The position numbers and the translations under genes were made by a program. The notes beneath the pieces were generated by a model that did no database searches, was not told where the DNA came from, and saw nothing but the letters and a program-made list of their open reading frames with translations. 64,000 nt of DNA from Lachnospiraceae bacterium (GTDB taxonomy: Bacteria > Bacillota > Clostridia > Lachnospirales > Lachnospiraceae). This document shows, piece by piece, positions 49,607-58,362 of the stretch (its first letter is position 1; the number at the start of each line of letters is the position of its first letter). The stretch is from contig CABJAM010000004.1 in the NCBI GenBank assembly GCA_902363555.1, forward strand, positions 494,508-558,507, in the 5' to 3' direction.

Positions 49607-51388
49607 ATGAAGGCAATAATGGTCATGTATGACTCTCTGAATTTGGGATATCTGCCAAACTATGGAAATACATATGTTCAGATGCCGAATTTTGAACGAT
49701 TGGGTAAAAAATGTGCTACCTTTTGCAATAACTATGCGGGAAGCCTGCCATGTATGCCCGCCAGACGTGAGCTGCACACCGGGCGGTACAATTTTCTGCA
49801 TCGCGGCTGGTCGCCCCTTGAGCCGTTTGATGATTCCGTTCCGGAACTTTTAAAGAAAAAGGGGATATACACACATTTGATTTCCGACCACTATCATTAT
49901 TGGGAGGATGGCGGTTCCACGTATCATTCCAGATTTCAGAGCTGGGAATGCATCCGGGGACAGGAGGGTGACCCGTGGATTGGAGATATTGGTTTAAAGG
50001 ACGAGGGTACCTACATTGAGAAAAGCAGCAGCTATGGCCCATTGGCGAATCAGCGCAGACAGGACCAGGCTAACCGGAAATATATCCGGGAGCATAATGA
50101 ATACCCTCAGCAGATGACCTTTGCCAGAGGGCTGGAATTTATAGAAACGAATAAAAATCAGGATAACTGGTTTTTACAAATGGAAACCTTTGACCCCCAT
50201 GAGCCATTTTTTGTTCCACAGCGGTTTATCCAGATTTATGAAGAACAAAGTCAATATACTTATGATTGGCCACCCTATGGCGTATGCCGGGAATCCAGAG
50301 AAATCGTGGACAGCGTCCGTGCAAAATACTGTGCGTTATTAAGTATGTGTGACGAATGCCTTGGTCAGGTGCTGGATCTGATGGATGCCAACGATATGTG
50401 GAAGGATACGATGCTCATTGTAAATACGGATCATGGATATTTTCTTGGAGAGAAGGACTGGTGGTCCAAAGGTGCCATGCCTACTTATAATGAAATTGCC
50501 CACACGCCGCTGTTTATATGGGATCCGAGCAGTGGTGTACAGGGGCAGCGTCGTCAGGCATTGACACAGACGATTGATCTGGCGCCGACACTGCTGGATT
50601 ATTTTGGGCTGCCCATACCCGAGGATATGCAGGGCCGTAGTTTGAGGGAAACGATCGCTTCAGATAAAAAGATACGAGACTATGCTTTATTTGGATTTTA
50701 CGGTTCACATGTGAATATTACCGACGGCCAGTATGTGTATATGAGAGGGCCGGCCAATCTGGAAAATGCACCGTTGAATAATTATACGTTGATGCCCTTG
50801 GATATGCATGAGCGCATGCCGGTAAAATCGCTTCAAAAAGCGGCACTTCACGAACCTTTTGCCTTTACTAAAGGGTGTCCGGTGCTGCAGATAGAAACGA
50901 ATGATTTTTGGAATAATATATCGCCTCATTATCATTTCGGCCATATGCTGTTTGATCTTGCAAAGGATCCCAGGCAGCTGACGCCCATCCGGGATGAAGC
51001 CAGGGAGCTGGATCTGATGGCGGCTATGATTGAACTGATGCGCCAAAATGATGCGCCAGAGGAGCAGTACGAACGTCTGGGCCTGCCGGCGGACGGGAAT
51101 GGCCTGTCGGCGGTACTGGACAGAGATAAAAGCTATGAAGCTATGGTTTTAAATGTTCCGGCCGGTGATTACAAATGGACAAAGGCATTAAAATGGCAAT
51201 ATTGGACATTGTGCAAGATTGCCGGCGGCTATACCTCAAAGGAAAATATCGAAAAATTATTTTATGAAAAGGTGCAGTCATCTGAAGTGACATCGGAGCT
51301 GTTACTGGAAATTCTAAAGGTGTCAGTTCCGGAAGATAAATACCGGATGGCTGCTTATACAATGGACACCATGTCCCATATACAGTGA
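49607..51388 (+). CDS. Sulfatase (formylglycine type, S1 family-like)
   Basis: This protein has 593 residues; ATG 49607 has AAGGAGG upstream. The active-site sequence C49-M-P-A-R-R-E-L-H-T-G-R matches the sulfatase signature C/S-x-P-x-R, where Cys49 must be converted to formylglycine by a maturase. D-H-G-Y-F-L-G (a second metal/substrate site) and P-T-L-L-D-Y-F-G-L-P follow. No signal peptide is visible, so it acts inside the cell on imported, sulfated sugars. The anaerobic maturase (anSME) is not in this window. The importer that follows shares its operon, and the AraC gene is divergent. Confidence 0.92.
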   Translation: MKAIMVMYDSLNLGYLPNYGNTYVQMPNFERLGKKCATFCNNYAGSLPCMPARRELHTGRYNFLHRGWSPLEPFDDSVPELLKKKGIYTHLISDHYHYWEDGGSTYHSRFQSWECIRGQEGDPWIGDIGLKDEGTYIEKSSSYGPLANQRRQDQANRKYIREHNEYPQQMTFARGLEFIETNKNQDNWFLQMETFDPHEPFFVPQRFIQIYEEQSQYTYDWPPYGVCRESREIVDSVRAKYCALLSMCDECLGQVLDLMDANDMWKDTMLIVNTDHGYFLGEKDWWSKGAMPTYNEIAHTPLFIWDPSSGVQGQRRQALTQTIDLAPTLLDYFGLPIPEDMQGRSLRETIASDKKIRDYALFGFYGSHVNITDGQYVYMRGPANLENAPLNNYTLMPLDMHERMPVKSLQKAALHEPFAFTKGCPVLQIETNDFWNNISPHYHFGHMLFDLAKDPRQLTPIRDEARELDLMAAMIELMRQNDAPEEQYERLGLPADGNGLSAVLDRDKSYEAMVLNVPAGDYKWTKALKWQYWTLCKIAGGYTSKENIEKLFYEKVQSSEVTSELLLEILKVSVPEDKYRMAAYTMDTMSHIQ

Positions 51389-51418
51389 TATCTTTATGTG
51401 ATCAAGGAGGAAATCAGG

Positions 51419-52588
51419 ATGAAAAAGAAATTATTAGCAGTGTTACTCGTTGTATCTATGGTGGCCGCTCTGGCTGGCTGTGCATCGGGAAATACACAGA
51501 CCGGTGGATCAGCACCAGCTACGACGGAGGGCAGTAAGGACAGCCCAGATGCATCGGGCGCTGTGGACTATCCGGTGGAAACACTTATGATCGGTGTTGA
51601 ATTATACGACCCGACAGATTCTGAAACCATTGCTCTTCAGGAATACCTATCTTATCTGGAAAAGAATATGAACGTTAAGTTCAAATATTCCGAGGCTGTC
51701 ACAACGGCTGACGAGGAAATTCAGTTTATTGAGGATTGTGCAATTTCCGGATGCAAAGGTTTTATCGCCTATTATAATGTGACAGGCGCAGAGCAGATCA
51801 ATAAGACTTCGGAATATGAAATGTATTACTGGGGGATGGCCAATGAAACCGAAATTTATGAAGCCAACAAAGAAAATCCGTATTATTTAGGAAGCATCCA
51901 TACAGGCAACAGTGATTACGAGGGCGGTCATGCTCTGGCTGAATGGGTACTGGCACAGGGGTTTGACAAGATTATTTACGCCAGCGGCGGTGCAGATATC
52001 GGTGTATCTATGTTTATAGATCGGCAGAAGGGTTTTACGGACGGACTGGAGGGCAGCAATGTTGACGTGATTACAGTTTCTGGCTTCCCGGGCGACCAGT
52101 TCTTTGCAGATCAGTCCGCTGCTTTGAGCCAGGAGGGTGTACAGGCGGTGGTAGCATCCTTTAATGGTGTTAATTTCTGGGCACAGCCTATAGAATCTGC
52201 AGGGCTTAGCGGTAAGGTAAAATTGGCCACCATCGGTTCGGTTAATCAGTCCTGTGTCGATGCCTTTAAATCCGGGGCCTTAGATTTTCTATATTCCGGT
52301 AATATCCAGCGTTTTGGTCTTGCTGTTGGGATGATCGCCAACGCTGTGGACGGAAATGCGGATGCGCTCAAGAGTGACGGTTTTGCAACAAATATCCCGG
52401 CACATGCATGGGCTGTCAATAATGCAGAGGAATGCCAGAAACTGCTGGATATACAAAATGGAGAAAGAGTATATACGGTTGCTGATATAATAAGCATCTG
52501 TGTTTCACAAAATCCGGAGGCGGACAGTCAGACGCTCATGGATCTGGTCGATGCATCTTCCACTGAGCGGCTGCTGGGCAACAATTGA
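51419..52588 (+). CDS. Sugar ABC transporter substrate-binding lipoprotein
   Basis: This protein has 389 residues with a lipoprotein signal ending L-A-G-C21 and a Thr/Ser/Gly-rich linker (about 22-45). The rest fits the periplasmic-binding type 4 / RbsB-like fold of ribose and galactose receptors. ATG 51419 follows AAGGAGG. It lies 30 bases after the sulfatase and before the ATPase gene, so it is the receptor of the same system. The ligand may be a sulfated or desulfated monosaccharide; this is inferred from the neighbour. Confidence 0.92.
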   Translation: MKKKLLAVLLVVSMVAALAGCASGNTQTGGSAPATTEGSKDSPDASGAVDYPVETLMIGVELYDPTDSETIALQEYLSYLEKNMNVKFKYSEAVTTADEEIQFIEDCAISGCKGFIAYYNVTGAEQINKTSEYEMYYWGMANETEIYEANKENPYYLGSIHTGNSDYEGGHALAEWVLAQGFDKIIYASGGADIGVSMFIDRQKGFTDGLEGSNVDVITVSGFPGDQFFADQSAALSQEGVQAVVASFNGVNFWAQPIESAGLSGKVKLATIGSVNQSCVDAFKSGALDFLYSGNIQRFGLAVGMIANAVDGNADALKSDGFATNIPAHAWAVNNAEECQKLLDIQNGERVYTVADIISICVSQNPEADSQTLMDLVDASSTERLLGNN

Positions 52589-52604
52589 AAAGGAATGTCT
52601 TTCT

Positions 52605-54116
52605 ATGAATAAAGAAAAGGAAATACTTTTTGAAGCCAGGAAGCTGTGTAAAAATTTCGGACCAACGGTCGCATTGGATCATGTTGATCTGACCGTTTAT
52701 CGTGGAGAGATCCGGGGCCTGATCGGTGAAAACGGCTCCGGTAAATCCACCATCACATCCATTGCCGCAGGTATTTTACCGGCTACCGGCGGTGACATGT
52801 ATTTTGGCGGAAAGCCACACCGGCCAGCCTCCATGCTGGAGGGGCAAAAAGCCGGCTTCGGCATGATCGTTCAGGAAATGGGAACGATTTCCGGAATTAC
52901 AATTGCACAAAATATCTTCCTTGGAAATGAGTACATGTTTAAAAAGCATGGTCTGGTCAGCAAAAAAGCCATGTATGAGGCGGCCGGGAAGGCTTTGGCG
53001 GCCATCGGCTTTACGGACTGCGATCCGTCACAGTTTATAGATACGCTGGATATGCAGGACCGTAAACTGGTGGAGATCGCCAGGGTTATGTACAACCAGC
53101 CGGAAGTTCTGGTCGTGGATGAGACGACCACGGCTCTGTCTCAGAAGGGGCGCAGTATCATTTATAAGATCATGCAGCAGATGAAGGCGGAGGGCAAGGC
53201 AGTCCTGTTTATTTCCCATGACTTGGAAGAAACAATGGAGCATTGTGATGCGCTGACAGTGCTCCGGGATGGAAAGCTGATCGCCACCGTGGAAAAGCAG
53301 CAGTTTGAAGAAAAGCTGATAAAAAAATATATGGTCGGGCGTGAGATCGGTGAGCATTACTATCGTGAGGACACTGTCTGCTCCTATGATGAGCAGGTCG
53401 TGATCAAAGCGGAGAATGTGACGACGGGGCACGGTCTGACGCAGAATGTATCCTTTGAGCTTCATAAAGGGGAAATTCTTGGTATCGGAGGCCTGTCTCA
53501 CTGCGGTATGCACGAGCTGGGCCGGGCGGTTTTCGGCGCGGAACCTGTGCTTACCGGAAGTATTACCTATGCGCCGTCCGGCGAGGTGATTACTACACCG
53601 CATATCGCCATGAAATATGAAATGGGCTATGTTTCAAAAAACAGGGATATGGAGGCGCTTGTTTTGACCGCCAGTGTCCGGGATAATATCGTGGGCGCCG
53701 GGTTTGACAAGGTCCACAGCGGCTGCTTTATATTGCCGGGCAGGGAAAAGGCTTATGTCCAAAAACAGATTGATACATTAAGTATTAAATGCGCATCCAT
53801 GAATCAGCAGGTTAAATTCCTCTCCGGAGGAAATAAACAGAAGGTTGTTTTTGGCAAATGGGTGGGCCGTCAGTCAAAAATACTGATTCTGGACTGTCCG
53901 ACGCGCGGCGTGGATATCGGGGTTAAGGCGGCGATGTATGAGCTGATGGAAAGCATGAAAAAAGAGGGCTGTTCTATTCTTATGATATCTGAGGAATTGA
54001 CGGAGCTGATCGGTATGTGCGACCGGCTACTGATTCTAAAGGACGGGCAACTGGTCAGGGAACTGAAACGCGGACCGTCACTGACGGAAAACGAAGTCAT
54101 TGAATACATGCTTTAG
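52605..54116 (+). CDS. Sugar ABC transporter ATPase, RbsA/MglA-like (two ABC domains)
   Basis: This protein of 503 residues has two ATPase domains. The first has Walker A G-E-N-G-S-G-K-S-T (41-49) and V-V-D-E-T-T Walker B. The second has L-S-G-G-N-K-Q-K-V-V-F-G-K-W and a degenerate Walker A, as is normal in RbsA-type proteins. It drives the two permeases encoded next. ATG 52605 is chosen since the domain begins there, with AAAAGGAATG upstream. Confidence 0.94.
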   Translation: MNKEKEILFEARKLCKNFGPTVALDHVDLTVYRGEIRGLIGENGSGKSTITSIAAGILPATGGDMYFGGKPHRPASMLEGQKAGFGMIVQEMGTISGITIAQNIFLGNEYMFKKHGLVSKKAMYEAAGKALAAIGFTDCDPSQFIDTLDMQDRKLVEIARVMYNQPEVLVVDETTTALSQKGRSIIYKIMQQMKAEGKAVLFISHDLEETMEHCDALTVLRDGKLIATVEKQQFEEKLIKKYMVGREIGEHYYREDTVCSYDEQVVIKAENVTTGHGLTQNVSFELHKGEILGIGGLSHCGMHELGRAVFGAEPVLTGSITYAPSGEVITTPHIAMKYEMGYVSKNRDMEALVLTASVRDNIVGAGFDKVHSGCFILPGREKAYVQKQIDTLSIKCASMNQQVKFLSGGNKQKVVFGKWVGRQSKILILDCPTRGVDIGVKAAMYELMESMKKEGCSILMISEELTELIGMCDRLLILKDGQLVRELKRGPSLTENEVIEYML

Positions 54117-54126
54117 GAGGCCAACA

Positions 54127-55071
54127 ATGAATAAACAGACTGTTAAAGAAAAATTAATAAACCTTGCGCCTCTGATTGGCCTTATTTTAGTCTTTGTTGT
54201 ATTTGCTGTTCTTACCGGTGGAAAAACGGTCAGCTCTGTGAATCTGAAAATAATATCCAATCAGATTCTTATCACCGCGCTTGCAGCCATCGGAGCCGTA
54301 TTTACTTTTTCCTGCCGGGCGCTGGATATGTCCATTGGCGGCTCTTTGTGCCTCTGTGCCATTGCCGGAGCCATGGCGGGAATGAAAACAGGCTCCGTGG
54401 CCGTAATGATCGCTGTAACCTTTCTGGTATCTATGCTGATCGCGCTGTTTAAAGGTGTTGTCGCAGCCTATCTGACACTGCCGGTATTTATTGTAACGAT
54501 CATTTTCGGAAGCCTGCTGTCAGCTATCGGCCTGGTTTTACTGGGAAATCAGACAACCCTGTCACTGGGCAGTCTTTTGAATATTTCAAATATGACATGG
54601 ATCAATATATTTGTGCTGGGCGGCTTTTTTATTTTCGCTCTGGTCCTTTTCAACTATACGAAAATCGGAAAATCCTTTAAACTCCTTGGCGGTAATGAAA
54701 TCGCTGCGGAACAGTCGGGCATTAACCGCAAAAAAAGTATTATTATTTCTTTTTTGATCAGCGGTATTGCCGTATCCTTGGCGGCGATCGTTACGATGCT
54801 GCGCACAAAGACTGTAACGGCGTCCACCGGCGGCGGGATCGGCAATGATATTCTGGTGGCCATTGTGCTGGGCGGCATGCCCTTATCCGGTGGCCCGAGA
54901 AGTAAGATCAGTGCCGGATTGATCGGTGCGGCGACCATTACGATTCTCAATAACGGGCTCAGTGTCTATGGTGTGGGAAATGATATCATCCAGATCGTCC
55001 GCGGAATTATTTTCCTGATTGTTGTATTTATAACGTCAATGAGCTACCGCACCCGGCTGCTGCCGCGATAA
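54127..55071 (+). CDS. Sugar ABC transporter permease, RbsC-like (first)
   Basis: This 314-residue permease has about 8-10 hydrophobic helices, with R-A-L-D-M-S-I-G-G early and G-G-M-P-L-S-G-G-P-R near 255-265, both typical of the RbsC/BPD_transp_2 family. TAGGAGG precedes the ATG, 10 bases after the ATPase gene. It forms a heterodimer with the next permease. Confidence 0.92.
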   Translation: MNKQTVKEKLINLAPLIGLILVFVVFAVLTGGKTVSSVNLKIISNQILITALAAIGAVFTFSCRALDMSIGGSLCLCAIAGAMAGMKTGSVAVMIAVTFLVSMLIALFKGVVAAYLTLPVFIVTIIFGSLLSAIGLVLLGNQTTLSLGSLLNISNMTWINIFVLGGFFIFALVLFNYTKIGKSFKLLGGNEIAAEQSGINRKKSIIISFLISGIAVSLAAIVTMLRTKTVTASTGGGIGNDILVAIVLGGMPLSGGPRSKISAGLIGAATITILNNGLSVYGVGNDIIQIVRGIIFLIVVFITSMSYRTRLLPR

Positions 55072-55132
55072 GGGATGTTTCATCGTAACGGTTCAAAACA
55101 AGAACGGTTACGCTTCATCAAAGGAGAGAACA

Positions 55133-56131
55133 ATGGATAAACTAAAAAAATATTCAAAAAACTTTATGATTATGATTATAATTCCCCTGGCAGCCTACCT
55201 TTTCTTTTTTGTACTTTGTAAAATCAGAGGGATCAGCGGCTTTGGCGTGGGAACGGATTTGCAGGTTATTTTAAGAAACACGGTGTATACAGGCCTGATC
55301 GCGCTGGCCGTTTCCTACAATCTGACCAGCGGCCGATTTGATTTCAGTGTGGGCGCAACCCTGCTGCTTTCAACAATACTTGGCGGGATGCTGTCGGTAC
55401 GTCTGGGGCTTGGACCGGTGCCTATGCTGTTGTTATGTATGATCTTTGGCGCGATTCTGGGCGGTATCGGCGGCAAGGTTTATACGCTGCTGCGTCTGCC
55501 GCCCATGGTTGTCTCCCTGGGAATCGCCATGATTTACGAGGCCATCGGCTTCACAGTCAGCGGCGGGGCCGGTCTGAGTCTGATCGGAAGAAGTGATCTG
55601 CTCATATGGTCCAAGCCGCCCTATCTTTATATTTTATGTATTGTGATCGTGGCGGTGCTGTATATTCTGCTGAATAAAACACAGTTCGGCTATCACTGCG
55701 GTGCGCTTCAATCCGGGCAGGAGATTGCCGTGAGTGTCGGTATTAATGAAAAGAAGAATACGATCCGATGCTATATCATTGCCGGCATATGTCTGGCGGC
55801 CGCCGGTGTGATCAATATGTGCGTTCTTGGTACGGTATCCCCAGAGATGGGGCTGGGCAGCTCATCCTATATTCAAAATGCATTTATGCCAATGTTTATC
55901 GGCAATCTGCTGGCCCGGTATTTTGACCGGAATACAGGAGTGATCATGGGCGCGCTGACGCAATCCATTATATTTGCAGGCATCGGTAAGCTTGGGATAC
56001 CAAGTGCATGGCAGTCTGTGATCACCGGCGTGATCGTATTGGGATTTTTCGCCTATTCCTTTAATGCCTATAAAATCGTGGAATTTCAGCATTTCAAAGA
56101 AAAAAAGGAAAAAGCAGCAGCTTCGCAGTGA
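55133..56131 (+). CDS. Sugar ABC transporter permease, RbsC-like (second)
   Basis: This 332-residue, multi-helix permease of the same family as its neighbour has N-L-T-S-G-R-F-D-F-S-V-G (the family's D-F/L-S-V-G block, about 62-73). AAAGGAGA precedes the ATG. It ends with a lysine/glutamate tail. It completes the ribose-type importer that follows the sulfatase and is followed by a terminator. Confidence 0.92.
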   Translation: MDKLKKYSKNFMIMIIIPLAAYLFFFVLCKIRGISGFGVGTDLQVILRNTVYTGLIALAVSYNLTSGRFDFSVGATLLLSTILGGMLSVRLGLGPVPMLLLCMIFGAILGGIGGKVYTLLRLPPMVVSLGIAMIYEAIGFTVSGGAGLSLIGRSDLLIWSKPPYLYILCIVIVAVLYILLNKTQFGYHCGALQSGQEIAVSVGINEKKNTIRCYIIAGICLAAAGVINMCVLGTVSPEMGLGSSSYIQNAFMPMFIGNLLARYFDRNTGVIMGALTQSIIFAGIGKLGIPSAWQSVITGVIVLGFFAYSFNAYKIVEFQHFKEKKEKAAASQ

Positions 56132-56177
56132 TGCGTCGGCGTATTTGTAAGGCTGCGCGTTGCTGTAATTAAATGAA

Positions 56178-56228
56178 AGGAATATCTCTCAGCCACTGTG
56201 TATGGGCGGGAGATATTCCTTTTTTGTA
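56178..56228 (+). terminator. Terminator after the sulfatase/importer operon
   Basis: AAGGAATATCTC pairs with GAGATATTCCTT across about 21 bases and is followed by TTTTTT. Confidence 0.88.
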
Positions 56229-56280
56229 ATTTTTTTATAAAGAAATCACATCAGGTGTTCCAAGATGTAAAAAAATAATG

Positions 56281-56352
56281 TATAATGGGAATTGCGCTGA
56301 TGCGCAAGCAGGTCATCAATTTTCTCCGAAAATTGGTGACAAAATATAATAA
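56281..56352 (+). repeat. Dispersed repeat family B copy
   Basis: The unit reads TATAATGGGAATTGCGC, hairpin TTGCGC-TGAT-GCGCAA, core GCAGGTCATC, hairpin AATTTTC-TCC-GAAAATT, GGTGACAAAATATAATA. It is the cleanest plus-strand copy. It lies upstream of the membrane protein gene at 56452. Confidence 0.85.
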
Positions 56353-56451
56353 ACAATAGTAACTTGATAACCAAACTAAATGATCTCTGGATTTCCCCCG
56401 CGTTCCTGAAAGCGGTGCGAGATGACAGAGAAAGAGGAGTCTTATCAGAAA

Positions 56452-58302
56452 ATGAAAAAGGTAATTAAGAGCCTGATTATCACATTGATTTATGCGGTGG
56501 TGGCGTTTTATTTTTCATTGCCGGCCATTAACTTTAAATCAAAAAGCTTCTACACCTATGTGATATCCATCATTATTGTGTATCTGCTCGTATCCTTCCT
56601 GACCGGCGCAAAGCTGTCGACCATTGCAGGAACCATGCAGGGAGGGAGCATCAATATCCGCGGCATCGGCCGTCTGAAAAAGAGTACGAAGGTACTGGGC
56701 GGTATTATCGTTATCGCAGCCATCGTGCTCATCGGCGGAGATATTTTCTCAAGAGAGTTCTTCCATGCCAAGCGCTACCAGCAGTTGATGCCGGTGGAGA
56801 GCCGGGAGTTTTCCGAGGATATCAGCCAGATGTCTATTAAAGATGTACCGATCGTAGACAGAGACAGTGCGGTGCGTCTGGGTAACCGTAAGCTGGGCGA
56901 GCTGGTAGAGCTGGTTTCTCAGTTTGAGGTGGACGAAAATCCATATTCCTACACACAGATCAACTATAAAGGTGTGCCGACCCGTGTAGCTCCGCTGCGC
57001 TACGGCGACATTATCAAATGGTTCAATAACCAGTCTCAGGGCCTGCCGGGATACATCTCCGTGGATATGACCACTCAGACAGTTTCCCTTGTGCAGTTGG
57101 AAAACGGCATTAAGTATTCGCCGGGTGAATATTTCTTCCGCAAGCTGGACCGTCATCTGAGACTGAGCTATCCGACACTGATTTTTGACGATTACCGTTT
57201 TGAAATAGATGATGAAGGTAATCCGTACTGGATCTGCCCGGTCATCGATTATACGATCGGTCTGTTCGGTGGTAAGGATATCAAGGGCGTCGTCCTTGTC
57301 AATGCCAGCAGCGGCGACAGCGAATATTATGATATCGCTAATGCGCCCACATGGGTGGACCAGGCCTATTCCGCCGACGTTGTCGTTCAGCAGATCGATT
57401 ACTGGGGCAAGCTGAAAAATGGCTTTATCAATACGATTTTTGGTCAGAAGGATGTATGTATGACCTCCGGCGGCTATAATTATCTGGCCCTGGATGATGA
57501 TGTATGGTTATATACAGGTCTGACCTCCGCCGGCAATGATGCGTCCAATATCGGATTCGTTCTAGTAAATATGCGTACGAAGGAATCCCATTATTATACG
57601 GTGTCCGGTGCGACGGAGTATTCGGCCATGTCCTCCGCGGAAGGCCAGGTACAAAACCTTGGCTACAAAGCCACCTTCCCCATACTGCTCAATATCGGCA
57701 ACCAGCCGACCTACTTCATATCCCTGAAGGATAATGCCGGGCTTGTAAAACGGTTTGCCTATGTTAATGTTGAGCGCTACCAGATCGTGGCCATCGGCAG
57801 CACGCTGGACGAAGCCTATACCCAGTACCTGAAAGCACTGGCCCAGAATACAGAGGTGGATTCCTCGGCGCTCAAGTCGGAGGAAGCGGTGGTCGCCAGT
57901 ATTTCCAGTGCCGTCCGTGACGGTAACACCTATTACTATCTGGAGCTTGAAGGAAATGATCATGTTTTTGTGGCGTCCATACAGCTTTCCGAGGTCCTGG
58001 CCGTATTAAAGCCGGGCGATACGGTGAAGGTGGGCTATGTGGAATCCGACGCCCAGTTTATAGATATCAGCGAGATCACCAGGACCGCTCAGGTTCAAAA
58101 GGGCGGCGATACACCGGCTGAGCCGGAAACAGAACCGGAGAGCAAAAAGCCTGCCGAAACGCAAGCGCCTTCGGAGACAGAGGAATCTGAGGATACAAAT
58201 GCTCCGGAGACTGGTAGTGAGGCACCGGAGACAGACGGTCCGATGGGCGGTGTGCCCACACCTCCGGAAACGGAGACCGGCGGATTTACCCCGCTGACAT
58301 AA
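56452..58302 (+). CDS. Membrane protein of unknown family with Pro/Thr/Glu-rich tail
   Basis: This protein has about 616 residues. ATG 56452 has AGGAG 12 bases upstream; an in-frame ATG at 56422 is possible but has no ribosome-binding site. Three hydrophobic segments lie at about 5-22, 32-50 and 77-97. The large domain (about 110-540) is mostly beta, with two similar-looking halves, and probably extracellular. The last 70 residues are Pro, Thr and Glu rich, like a wall-spanning linker without an LPxTG anchor. I do not recognise the family. It stands alone between the importer terminator and gltX. Confidence 0.7.
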   Translation: MKKVIKSLIITLIYAVVAFYFSLPAINFKSKSFYTYVISIIIVYLLVSFLTGAKLSTIAGTMQGGSINIRGIGRLKKSTKVLGGIIVIAAIVLIGGDIFSREFFHAKRYQQLMPVESREFSEDISQMSIKDVPIVDRDSAVRLGNRKLGELVELVSQFEVDENPYSYTQINYKGVPTRVAPLRYGDIIKWFNNQSQGLPGYISVDMTTQTVSLVQLENGIKYSPGEYFFRKLDRHLRLSYPTLIFDDYRFEIDDEGNPYWICPVIDYTIGLFGGKDIKGVVLVNASSGDSEYYDIANAPTWVDQAYSADVVVQQIDYWGKLKNGFINTIFGQKDVCMTSGGYNYLALDDDVWLYTGLTSAGNDASNIGFVLVNMRTKESHYYTVSGATEYSAMSSAEGQVQNLGYKATFPILLNIGNQPTYFISLKDNAGLVKRFAYVNVERYQIVAIGSTLDEAYTQYLKALAQNTEVDSSALKSEEAVVASISSAVRDGNTYYYLELEGNDHVFVASIQLSEVLAVLKPGDTVKVGYVESDAQFIDISEITRTAQVQKGGDTPAEPETEPESKKPAETQAPSETEESEDTNAPETGSEAPETDGPMGGVPTPPETETGGFTPLT

Positions 58303-58312
58303 GTAATTTAAG

Positions 58313-58341
58313 GTAACAGTTCAGCTTGTCTGAACTGTTAC
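58313..58341. other. Perfect hairpin upstream of gltX
   Basis: GTAACAGTTCAG and CTGAACTGTTAC form a perfect 12-base stem with a CTTGT loop. It is flanked on both sides by ATTTAAGG direct repeats, and the second copy contains the gltX ribosome-binding site AAGGAG. No T-run follows, so it is not a normal terminator. It may be an RNA or DNA control element of gltX. Confidence 0.6.
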
Positions 58342-58362
58342 AATTTAAGGAGAGTAAGAAAG

